Assembly (NCBI GenBank): GCA_046541355.1
Contig: JBKHDM010000031.1
Span: forward strand, 1 to 30,915
From: CAYZHV01 sp046541355
Lineage (GTDB): Bacteria > Spirochaetota > Spirochaetia > DSM-27196 > Alkalispirochaetaceae
Length of the DNA stretch: 30,915 nt
Direction: 5' to 3'
Below are positions 5,923-12,870 of the stretch, in pieces. Below the pieces are notes generated by a model that saw only the letters and a list, made by a program, of their open reading frames with translations, had not been told where the DNA came from and did not search any database. Position numbers and translations under genes: made by a program. How positions within the stretch are numbered: the first letter of the stretch is position 1; each line of letters starts with the position of its first letter.

Positions 5923-8160
5923 GTGTCCCGAGATGATCATCTTCTGACTCGAACCGAGCGTATTGCAGGAAGACGACACTACCTCTGGTTCGGCGTCTTT
6001 AACGCCGCGTCCTTCAACCTCCTCACCAGTAACCTGATCACCCTCTATCTCCTGCGCCTCGAGGCGTCGCGGACGGTCGTCGGTTTGGTTGCCTCTTTCG
6101 GCTTTGCCTCCTTCCTCGTAAGCCTCCTGGGACGAAACCTCGTCCCCCGCTTCGGGCTGATCCGCCTTTTCTCAGGCGCCTGGTTCCTCCGGAATCTCTC
6201 GATGGTCCCGGCGGTCGCAGCCCCCGTGATCGCTTCCCGGTTCGGACTCTCCGCGGCGGTGGTGGCGGTGGTCGTCGCCGCGATGGGGTTTCAGTTCTTC
6301 AGAGGTCTCGGCCTTGTTGCGAACTCCCCTGTTACGGGGGTGCTCTCAGACGGACCGGACCGGGGCGCCTACCTCGGGAGCCTTCAGATCAGGATCGCCC
6401 TCTCCTCGGCGGTGACCGGGCTCGGGATTGTCTTTTTTGTCGACCCCGAGGCATCCCTCGGGCGCTACGCCCTCCTGGTCGGGGCGGGCATACTCTTTGG
6501 GATGGTTGCGGCGATCTTTCTCGCCCTCCTCCCGGAGCCTCCGGGCCACAAGGGCGTGGCCAACCGTGGCAGTATCGCCGACGCTATCTTTGAGGCGCTC
6601 CGGGAGGCGCAGTTCCGCCGCTTCTTTGCGGCCTTTACGGTCTTTGCGGTGGCAACGGGTATCTATCGCAGTTTTCTTGTGGTCACGGCCAAGCAGGTCT
6701 ACGGCTACTCCGACCGGGAGGCATACCTTCTTTCGGTAATCGGCTTTCTCGGGACCCTCGCGATGGGACTGCTGAGCAGGCTGCTCACCGACAGGATCGG
6801 GGCAAAGCCGATGACCCTCGTCTTTCTCGCCCTCATCGGCGTGGGGACCTTGCCCCTGGTTGTGCTTCCACAGCTCGCCGGCGTGCCGGGGGTGGTCCTG
6901 CTCGGGGGGCTCTTCTTTCTGGTTATGCTCGGGGTGACCGGGGCTGAGACAACTACCCAGGCGTACTTTCTCGCCATGGTCCCCCCGGGGCGGCGCCTTG
7001 AGCTCGGGCTCTTCTTCTTTCTGGCTCTGGGGATCGGCGGCACCGTCGGCTCCGCCTTCGGGGGCGCCCTTCTCGACCTGCTGATCTTTGCAAGCGGCCT
7101 CGAGGTCGCCCCGGCGTTCCGGTTGTTTTATCTTGCGGCCCTCGCGCTCCTGATGGTGAGCTTTCTCCTCTACAACCGCCTCGAGCGGATGGGGGCATAC
7201 AGCTTTCGGGGCGCCCTGGCGGTGCTCTTCTCCCTCCGGGAGCTGAGGGCGATCAACCTGGTAAACCGTCTCGACGAGTCCGAGAGCATCGGGGCGGGGC
7301 GCAAGGCGATCAAGCGGCTCGGGAGCACCGAGAGCACCATCGCTACCTCGCAGATCCTCAAAGCCCTCGACTCCCCGAGCTTCGTGATCCGCAACGAGGC
7401 GATGTACGCCCTCGCCGGGGTGCGGTGGACCGAGGAGGTGGAGACGGCGCTGATCGAGGAGCTGAGACGAAACGAGTTTACCACCGCCCAGCAGGCGGCC
7501 CGGCTCCTCGGCAAACGGGGCAGCCGCCGGGCAGTAGAACCTCTTCGGGCGGCCCTCGACTCCCAGGACTACCTCCTGCAGGCAAAGGCGGCGGTCGCCC
7601 TCGCCCGCCTCGGGGACACCGAAAGCCTCGACCGGGTCGGTGAGATCATCCACACCTCTACCAATCCCCTCGTGGTGATCCACGCCGCCGCGGCTCTTCG
7701 CCTCTACGAGGACCCCCGCGGCCTGCGCCGGCTTCTCCACGGGCTGACCCGCCGGGAGATCGACCCCTACGTTGCCGACGAGATCATTATCGACGCCGCG
7801 ACGATTCTCGGCATCGGCTCCTGGTTCTACAGGCTCTACGCCCGCTTTACCCGCTCCCCGGAGGAGGGGCGTGACGAGGTGGCCGCCCTCCTCGCGGAGG
7901 GCAACCGGGAGATCATGGACGCCCTGGTCTCCGCGGCAAAGGGTGAGCTTATCGAGGAGGGCGCCACCCAAAGCGGCGCCTCCCGACGCTCCCAGGCGCG
8001 GTCGCTGCTGATCGAGGAGATACGATCCCTCGCATCCGAGGCGCCGGAGCCTCTCGCCCGGGGGATGGAGGGGCTCGCCTACGAGGAGGTCGTCTATCCG
8101 GGCCGACTACTCATCCTGCTGCTTGCGGCCCACTCGGTTGAGAACATCCCGATAGAGTAG
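5923..8160 (+). CDS. MFS transporter fused to C-terminal HEAT-like repeats
   Basis: About 745 residues from the GTG at 5923. The frame is open back to 5776, but that stretch is repeat-derived, so I reject the longer start. Residues about 18-425 contain roughly twelve hydrophobic segments in two bundles around a charged central loop (about 203-232), as in major facilitator permeases. Residues about 455-640 are soluble and made of tandem helix pairs with HEAT/PBS-lyase spacing, e.g. SFVIRNEAMYALAGV, YLLQAKAAVALARLGD and NPLVVIHAAAALRLYEDP. A further helical tail follows. MFS proteins of unknown substrate with HEAT tails exist, and the tail probably acts as a cytoplasmic binding or regulatory module (inference). 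The substrate cannot be deduced. The 3' end overlaps the convergent ABC ATPase gene by 54 bases. Confidence 0.82.
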   Translation: MSRDDHLLTRTERIAGRRHYLWFGVFNAASFNLLTSNLITLYLLRLEASRTVVGLVASFGFASFLVSLLGRNLVPRFGLIRLFSGAWFLRNLSMVPAVAAPVIASRFGLSAAVVAVVVAAMGFQFFRGLGLVANSPVTGVLSDGPDRGAYLGSLQIRIALSSAVTGLGIVFFVDPEASLGRYALLVGAGILFGMVAAIFLALLPEPPGHKGVANRGSIADAIFEALREAQFRRFFAAFTVFAVATGIYRSFLVVTAKQVYGYSDREAYLLSVIGFLGTLAMGLLSRLLTDRIGAKPMTLVFLALIGVGTLPLVVLPQLAGVPGVVLLGGLFFLVMLGVTGAETTTQAYFLAMVPPGRRLELGLFFFLALGIGGTVGSAFGGALLDLLIFASGLEVAPAFRLFYLAALALLMVSFLLYNRLERMGAYSFRGALAVLFSLRELRAINLVNRLDESESIGAGRKAIKRLGSTESTIATSQILKALDSPSFVIRNEAMYALAGVRWTEEVETALIEELRRNEFTTAQQAARLLGKRGSRRAVEPLRAALDSQDYLLQAKAAVALARLGDTESLDRVGEIIHTSTNPLVVIHAAAALRLYEDPRGLRRLLHGLTRREIDPYVADEIIIDAATILGIGSWFYRLYARFTRSPEEGRDEVAALLAEGNREIMDALVSAAKGELIEEGATQSGASRRSQARSLLIEEIRSLASEAPEPLARGMEGLAYEEVVYPGRLLILLLAAHSVENIPIE

Positions 8161-8964
8161 CTGCCTCTGGTAGAGGGTGTCATAGGGTGCCTGAAACGCC
8201 TCCTCGAGCCGCTGTCGGGTAAAGATCTCGCTCGTCGGACCGTAGGCGACCGTCGAGCCCCGGGAAAACAGGAGGGTCTGGTCGCTGTACTTGGCGGAGA
8301 GGTCGATGTTGTGGGCGGAGTAGAGCACCGTGAGCTCCCGTTGCCGGGCGTGCTCCATGAGAAAGGCGAAAACCCGGTCCTTCTGCGGCTCCTCGAGGGC
8401 AAAGACCGGCTCGTCCATGAGGATTACCGGCGAGCCGTAGAGGAGACTGAAGGCGATAATGGTACGCTGGAGCTCCCCCTTGCTGAGCTGCCCGGTCCGC
8501 CTGGACAGCGAGGGGCCAAGCTCGAGGGCCTCAACGACGTCGGAGCGAATCACCTGATCTCCGGCGAGGCTTCCGGCCTCCTGGACGTACTCGATCAGCT
8601 CCCCGACACTCTCTTCGCTCTCAAACTCCATGTTCTGATAGATAAAGGAGGCGACCTGGTTGCGCCGCTCCTCTATCAACGGAGAGGGGGTCTCGGAGTG
8701 GAACTGCCGGGTATCCTCCTCGAGTAGGAGAACCCTCCCCTCCTCGGGCATGAGCCGGCCCCCGGCGAGGAGCATAAAGGTGGACTTACCCACCCCGTTG
8801 GGGCCGACCAGGGTTGTCACACCCGAGTCCACCACCACGCTCAGCCCCCGAAAGACCTCCGTGGGGCCCGATCCCTCCTCCCCGGGATAGCTGAAGGAGA
8901 CTCCCTCGAATCGGATCGGCTCGTTACCGGGCAACCTCGGCCCTCCGTTTTTTGTACACATCAA
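8107..8964 (-). CDS. ABC transporter ATP-binding protein
   Basis: A single nucleotide-binding domain of 285 residues. Walker A is GPNGVGKST at about 54-62, the Q-loop glutamine is near 110, the signature is LSKGE at 160-164, Walker B is VILMDEP at 180-186, and the H-loop histidine is in SAHNID near 218. The signature deviates from LSGGQ, and Glu185 after the Walker B Asp is kept, so it should hydrolyse ATP. No membrane permease or binding protein is adjacent, so its partner is elsewhere, or it may be a soluble ABC protein. It is the last gene of a packed minus-strand cluster and starts 41 bases inside the glycosyltransferase gene. An ATG one codon later (8961) is equally possible. The substrate is unknown. 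Confidence 0.88.
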   Translation of the reverse strand: MMCTKNGGPRLPGNEPIRFEGVSFSYPGEEGSGPTEVFRGLSVVVDSGVTTLVGPNGVGKSTFMLLAGGRLMPEEGRVLLLEEDTRQFHSETPSPLIEERRNQVASFIYQNMEFESEESVGELIEYVQEAGSLAGDQVIRSDVVEALELGPSLSRRTGQLSKGELQRTIIAFSLLYGSPVILMDEPVFALEEPQKDRVFAFLMEHARQRELTVLYSAHNIDLSAKYSDQTLLFSRGSTVAYGPTSEIFTRQRLEEAFQAPYDTLYQRQLLYRDVLNRVGRKQQDE

Positions 8965-9904
8965 GGGTGTTCATCGGCGGACGCTCCTCCTCGCGGATCT
9001 CGTACTCTACGGTTTCAAAGGTCTCGTCCTGCGCCTGAAACTGCCGCAGGACGGTGCTCAGCTCCGGCATCTCCGGTACGATCTCGAGCTTCTGTACCCG
9101 GGAGAGAAAGGTCTGGAGGATACCGAAGGCCATCTTGCCGAGGCTCCGGGTCGGCTGGTTGCGGTGGACCCGCTGGTCGAGGTCGGTCTGCCCGAAGGCG
9201 GAGAGCCCGTAGCGGGTGTAGATGTCGATGAGGTGGGAGGTCTCAACGCCGTAGCCGATAGGAAAGGGGATCTCCTCGAGGACCTTCCGGCGGACTGCGT
9301 ACTCCCCGGAGAGGGGCTGGATGATCGCGGTAAGCTCAGGGAAAAAGAGGGAAAACAGCGGCCGGATGAGTATCTCTGTTACCCGGCCCCCGCCGCTCGG
9401 GCGTACCCCCTGGGAGAAGGCGAGCGGCCGGTCGTAGAACGCCTTTACGTAGGAAATCTCCCGGCGGTAGATGAGAGGAGCGACCAGCCCGTAGACAAAG
9501 CGGGGGTGGATGTTTTTTATATCCGCGTCGATGTAGACGATGATGTCCCCGGTGAGCTGGTAGATCGCCTTCCAGAGGTTTTCTCCCTTCCCCCGCTTTT
9601 CTTCGAGGTCGGGGATGATGTCCGCGGCGAGGTAGGTGTCCGCGCCAAAGGAGGCGGCGACCTCGAGGGTCCGGTCGGTGGAGCCGGAGTCGATAACGGC
9701 GATCTCGTCGAGCAGCGGGTAGCGGAGCATCAGCTCCGAGCGAAAGATAACCACCTCCTTGCCGATGGTGCTCTCCTCGTTGAGGGTTGGAATGCAGAGG
9801 GAGACGGTGATCCCCTGCTTTTCCTTCTCATCACAGAGCGCCCGGAGGTCCCGGAACTCGGAGTGGTGAAAGGTGTTTGTCCGGATCCACTCATTTATAT
9901 TCAT
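8924..9904 (-). CDS. gpgS: Glucosyl-3-phosphoglycerate synthase-like glycosyltransferase (GT81 type)
   Basis: A 326-residue GT-A fold glycosyltransferase. Family features in order: SLCIPTLNEE at 35-44, IDSGSTDRT at 71-79 (nucleotide binding), GKGE at 105-108, the metal-binding YIDADI at 124-129, GGGRVTE at 171-177 with RPL after it, GYGVE at 217-221 and a C-terminal RVHRNQ with the metal-ligand-like His247. These are the landmarks of GpgS, which joins NDP-glucose to 3-phosphoglycerate. After dephosphorylation the product is glucosylglycerate, a compatible solute. A mannosyl variant cannot be excluded. No phosphatase (GpgP) gene is in the window. The start ATG overlaps the end of the preceding M20-like gene by 14 bases, pointing to translational coupling. 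Confidence 0.85.
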   Translation of the reverse strand: MNINEWIRTNTFHHSEFRDLRALCDEKEKQGITVSLCIPTLNEESTIGKEVVIFRSELMLRYPLLDEIAVIDSGSTDRTLEVAASFGADTYLAADIIPDLEEKRGKGENLWKAIYQLTGDIIVYIDADIKNIHPRFVYGLVAPLIYRREISYVKAFYDRPLAFSQGVRPSGGGRVTEILIRPLFSLFFPELTAIIQPLSGEYAVRRKVLEEIPFPIGYGVETSHLIDIYTRYGLSAFGQTDLDQRVHRNQPTRSLGKMAFGILQTFLSRVQKLEIVPEMPELSTVLRQFQAQDETFETVEYEIREEERPPMNTLDVYKKRRAEVAR

Positions 9905-11072
9905 CGCAGTACCCCCGATCGATGGTGAGGATGAGACCGAGAAGCTGGGCGAGGCCGAGGTTGATCGGTTCGATCTCGAGGCGCTCTCCGGGCTCGGAGT
10001 AGCGCTCCCCTTTGGTGAGGCCGATGGTGACAGCCGGGATCTGATTATCGATAAACGCCGAGAGCTCGGAAGTGGAGGGAGAGATCCGGGGATGGACGTT
10101 GAGCTGCTTCAGTATCTCCCGGGCGTAGGCCGCCAGGGGATGAGAAAAGCTGATCCCCCCGGGCTGCCGCCGGGCGAGGACGTGAAAGAGGACCGCCGCC
10201 CCGGTCTGAGAGGAGACCTCGGCGCAGATGTCGGCGATCTCGTTTCCCAGATCCTCGACGATCTGTCCGGACTCACTGCGGATCTCGAACTGGAGCTTCG
10301 CCTGGGTGGGAATCGTGCTGAAGCTCGCCCCTGACTCGAGGCTGTTGAGGACGATCGAGGTCCGGGGTCTGCGGGGCAGAGGGATCTCGAGGATCCGGTT
10401 TATCACCTCGTTGATGTTGACGATCGCCCCTCCCGCGCCGAACCGGGTCCAGTCGTACTCCTCCGGAACCGAGTAGGTGATCTCCCCCCGGAGCATGCCG
10501 ATGGAGGCGTAGCTGAGCCGTCCGAGCTGATACCCCTCGAGGCAGATACCGTAATCCACCGAGAGTTCCTTGTTGTTGAGAAAAAAGCGGATCCCTTCGA
10601 TATCTCCCTTGCCGAGGCTCCGGGCGGATCCCATGAGGATGAGATTTGACTCGAGCTGGATGTCGAGGTGGCGCAGGATCAGCGGAAGCGTCACAAGCGC
10701 TGCGACCCCGAGGCTGTCGTCCCCGATGCCCGCCCCGCTGATGTAGCCCGGCTCGATCTGAACGGTGTGGTCCACCTTCTCCAGAAATATCGTGTCCATG
10801 TGGGCGACCATGAGAATGTTGCGCTCCCCTGAAACTCCCGGCAGTATTCCCAGAGCGTTTCCCGCCTCGTCGGTGGAGGTGTTCTGCAGATCGTACTCGT
10901 TGAACCGCTCCATGAGGAACTCCCGGCGGCGCTGCTCACCAAAGGTGGGGGCGGGGATCTCGCTGACCATAACGAGATTGGTCAGGAGGATCTCGTTTAA
11001 CTCCCGGATCCGCTCCTGGTATCCGGGAATCGCCGAAAGGACCGATCCGAACTCACGGTGCATCCTGGCCAT
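9891..11072 (-). CDS. M20-family peptidase homologue with degenerate active site
   Basis: A 393-residue protein with the two-domain layout of M20 zinc peptidases/deacylases. The first metal motif is intact (AHMDT, His91 and Asp93), the bridging aspartate is in GIGDDS (Asp118), and Glu179 (CLEGY) fits the next ligand. The catalytic Glu-Glu pair, expected before the LG.GD..G segment, is replaced by Ala150-Arg151 (GSARSLGKGD). The last ligand histidine, normally in an H(S/T)..E motif, is Tyr358 (RYSEPGERLEIE). The general base and two ligands appear lost, so hydrolysis by the usual mechanism is unlikely; a binding or regulatory role is inference. A ribosome-binding site (GAGAGGAAGG) precedes the ATG. 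The gene begins 43 bases after the coumarate ligase gene and overlaps gpgS. Confidence 0.82.
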   Translation of the reverse strand: MARMHREFGSVLSAIPGYQERIRELNEILLTNLVMVSEIPAPTFGEQRRREFLMERFNEYDLQNTSTDEAGNALGILPGVSGERNILMVAHMDTIFLEKVDHTVQIEPGYISGAGIGDDSLGVAALVTLPLILRHLDIQLESNLILMGSARSLGKGDIEGIRFFLNNKELSVDYGICLEGYQLGRLSYASIGMLRGEITYSVPEEYDWTRFGAGGAIVNINEVINRILEIPLPRRPRTSIVLNSLESGASFSTIPTQAKLQFEIRSESGQIVEDLGNEIADICAEVSSQTGAAVLFHVLARRQPGGISFSHPLAAYAREILKQLNVHPRISPSTSELSAFIDNQIPAVTIGLTKGERYSEPGERLEIEPINLGLAQLLGLILTIDRGYCDEYK

Positions 11073-11115
11073 CTGAAACCTTCCTCTCCCGAGCTGTCTC
11101 GCGCCCGGCTCCCTA

Positions 11116-12312
11116 TTATACGGTCCAGTCTGCGGGTTTGCCCATAGGGTTGCGGGGCAGCGCCTCTGCGAAGGTAAAGGAGAGCGGCCGCGCTGCAGGC
11201 TCGAGGCGCTCCCGACAGAAGGTTTCGATCTCTTCGGTGGTAAGTTCGCCGGCGGGGACGATCAACGCCTTGAGCCGCCCCTCCCGGCTCTCACTGTTGA
11301 CCCGGACCGCCACCTCCCGCACGCCGGGGTGAGCGGCGATCTGCTCCTCTACCCGCCGGAGGTCGACATTGACACCCCCCACCTGAACGACCCGGTCGGC
11401 TCTCCCGAGGGGGCGAAAGCGGCGCTCATCGACCCAATCGAGATGATCGAGAAGGGTAACCTGCTCCCACTGCTCCGCCGGCAACTGCCGCTCGAGGGTC
11501 GCCGACTCCCCGGTCGAGGGGCGCCGGAGGTAGGAAAAGAGCTCGAAGGGCGCCTGCGGCCGCTGCCGGTAGCCGACACCGCCGGTCTCGGTGGAGCCGT
11601 AAACCTCGACAAACCGGTCGAGGCCCCGGTCGTAATGGGTCTGCATCGTCTCGGCCGGGAGGGCGGCGGTGGAGGAGACGCCCCATACCTCCCCGACCCA
11701 GGAGCCGACTGTCGAGGCGAGGTAGCGCCAGAGGGTCGGGTGGGAAACAATGAGGTCCCCCGGGCGCGCCTGGGAGGCGAGGGCTCCGAGCTCCTCCCAC
11801 CGGTACCGGACCACCTCGATCTCCAGGGCCGCCGGGAGGAGGACGGTAAAGATGAATCCGTAGATGTGGTGGGCGGGCACCGTGGCGAGGAGACGCCGCC
11901 GGGAGCTAAACAGCGAGGTGAGAAAGCGAAGCTCCTGCTCGAGACGCTCCCAGCTCCGGGATACCGGCTTCGGGGAGCCGGTGGAGCCGGAACTGCGAAA
12001 GGTGACTCCCGTGGTCCCCGCCTCGAGAGCGTGGATAACAATATCCACCCACTCCCCCACCCTGCGGCGCCGGAGGAGATACTCCTCCACACCTGCCTCG
12101 TGGAGCTTCCAGAACTCGTTTACGACCCCCGCGGTGGACAGGAGGGAGAGCGAGTCGAGGGAGAGCCCGTCGGTGCCGAGAGAGAGGTTGTCGGGGGAGT
12201 CGGCGGACCAGGAGGGATGCTCGAGCAGGGAGCTTCCCCGCTCCCGCCGGTACTCGCCGTCGATCAGGTCGACGACCACCGGGAGCACCGCCTCCCGGGA
12301 GAGGGGGCGCAT
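11116..12312 (-). CDS. pcl: 4-coumarate:CoA ligase for PYP chromophore activation
   Basis: A 398-residue AMP-forming ligase that would activate p-coumarate as its CoA thioester for attachment to photoactive yellow protein. Motifs: phosphate loop FRSSGSTGSPKP at 105-116, PAHHIYGF at 146-153 in the acyl pocket region, VYGSTETGG at 237-245, hinge LGRADRVVQVGGVNVD at 302-317, and the C-terminal catalytic lysine in NPMGKPAD (Lys392). It is shorter than plant 4CL (about 550), as expected for the bacterial PYP-linked type. Residues about 46-80 (SLDSLSLL...) look a little like an acyl-carrier helix with a DSL motif; meaning unknown. The ATG at 12312 lies 4 bases after the pyp stop; a TTG at 12333 would overlap pyp. 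It directly follows pyp, the arrangement known from PYP-containing proteobacteria. Confidence 0.9.
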   Translation of the reverse strand: MRPLSREAVLPVVVDLIDGEYRRERGSSLLEHPSWSADSPDNLSLGTDGLSLDSLSLLSTAGVVNEFWKLHEAGVEEYLLRRRRVGEWVDIVIHALEAGTTGVTFRSSGSTGSPKPVSRSWERLEQELRFLTSLFSSRRRLLATVPAHHIYGFIFTVLLPAALEIEVVRYRWEELGALASQARPGDLIVSHPTLWRYLASTVGSWVGEVWGVSSTAALPAETMQTHYDRGLDRFVEVYGSTETGGVGYRQRPQAPFELFSYLRRPSTGESATLERQLPAEQWEQVTLLDHLDWVDERRFRPLGRADRVVQVGGVNVDLRRVEEQIAAHPGVREVAVRVNSESREGRLKALIVPAGELTTEEIETFCRERLEPAARPLSFTFAEALPRNPMGKPADWTV

Positions 12313-12316
12313 GAGG

Positions 12317-12694
12317 TTAGAGCCGCTTGACAAATACCCAGTAGGTGTCGCCGCTGAGGGCCTTTTTCATGTGGACCTTGACCTTGGTCGGCATCATTTT
12401 ATAGTCGAAAACGTACTCGAACAGCGCGTTGAGATCCCCGGAGGCGACCCCTTCCTTGAACTTGCCGTAGAACTCGTCGGTGTTTGTGCAAGGGGCAACC
12501 TCGGTAAAGAAGTTCTTTCCCTTTACCTCGTTCGGATCCCGGCCGGTGATGTCACCCTCCGCGGAGTTGTACTGGAGTATGTTTCCCTTCTCGTCGAGCT
12601 CGATCGCCCCGAAGGCGAGGTTGTCGAGGTCCTCATCCTTCATAGTGGAAAGGGTATTCTCTATGTCCTCTTGCCCAAATTTAACGATATCCAT
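12317..12694 (-). CDS. pyp: Photoactive yellow protein (blue-light receptor, PAS fold)
   Basis: A cytosolic blue-light photoreceptor of 125 residues, exactly the length of Halorhodospira halophila PYP and collinear without gaps. All chromophore-pocket residues keep their reference numbers: Tyr42 and Glu46 (hydrogen bonds to the coumaryl phenolate), Thr50, Arg52, Cys69 in VAPCT (thioester anchor), Tyr94, Phe96, Met100 and Trp119. Other signatures are FGAIELD, EGDITGRDP and the closing KKALSGDTYWVFVKRL. Against the Halorhodospira sequence as I remember it, roughly three quarters of residues are identical. The ribosome-binding site GAGGAG lies 9 bases before the ATG. By hand count G+C is about 54% over 12361-12660, against more than 70% in sampled lines of the adjacent ligase gene, which suggests transfer. 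The output partner is unknown. Confidence 0.97.
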   Translation of the reverse strand: MDIVKFGQEDIENTLSTMKDEDLDNLAFGAIELDEKGNILQYNSAEGDITGRDPNEVKGKNFFTEVAPCTNTDEFYGKFKEGVASGDLNALFEYVFDYKMMPTKVKVHMKKALSGDTYWVFVKRL

Positions 12695-12733
12695 GGTAGT
12701 ATGCTCCTCAGGTATGCTTGTGAATCTACGGAA

Positions 12734-12762
12734 AACCTACCGGTACGCACCGGAGGGGTCAA
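12734..12762 (-). promoter_or_regulatory. Candidate pyp promoter
   Basis: Minus strand: -35 TTGACC (12762-12757), a 17-base spacer, and -10 TAGGTT (12739-12734, weak). The start would lie about 35 bases before the pyp ATG. The spacer is nearly filled by an inverted repeat, so control of this promoter by a spacer-binding regulator is conceivable. Confidence 0.4.
12736..12756. promoter_or_regulatory. Inverted repeat, possible operator between the pyp -35 and -10
   Basis: Arms CCGGT (12740-12744) and ACCGG (12749-12753) around a 4-base centre, with flanking CCT (12736-12738) and AGG (12754-12756) extending the symmetry. It lies between the candidate -35 and -10 boxes of pyp. Function is inferred from position only. 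Confidence 0.4.
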
Positions 12763-12770
12763 GCTTACAA

Positions 12771-12799
12771 TTGACGGGGCAAACCCCTCCTACTAAGAT
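12771..12799 (+). promoter_or_regulatory. Promoter of the DHOD-like gene
   Basis: Plus strand: -35 TTGACG (five of six), a 17-base spacer, and -10 TAAGAT (four of six). The -35 box is separated from the divergent candidate pyp -35 by only 8 bases, so the two promoters could compete or share a regulator. Confidence 0.55.
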
Positions 12800-12870
12800 G
12801 GGGCAAGCTGTCTACAAACGTAGCGATATCTCTCCCTTAGTCGGGACCGAGCCAAAAAGGAGCTAATGGC

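Noticed and set aside
6346..7971. Minus-strand open frame of 541 codons inside the MFS-HEAT gene
   Set aside because: Low-complexity composition, no motif and no ribosome-binding site; the plus-strand frame has clear membrane segments and HEAT-like repeats.
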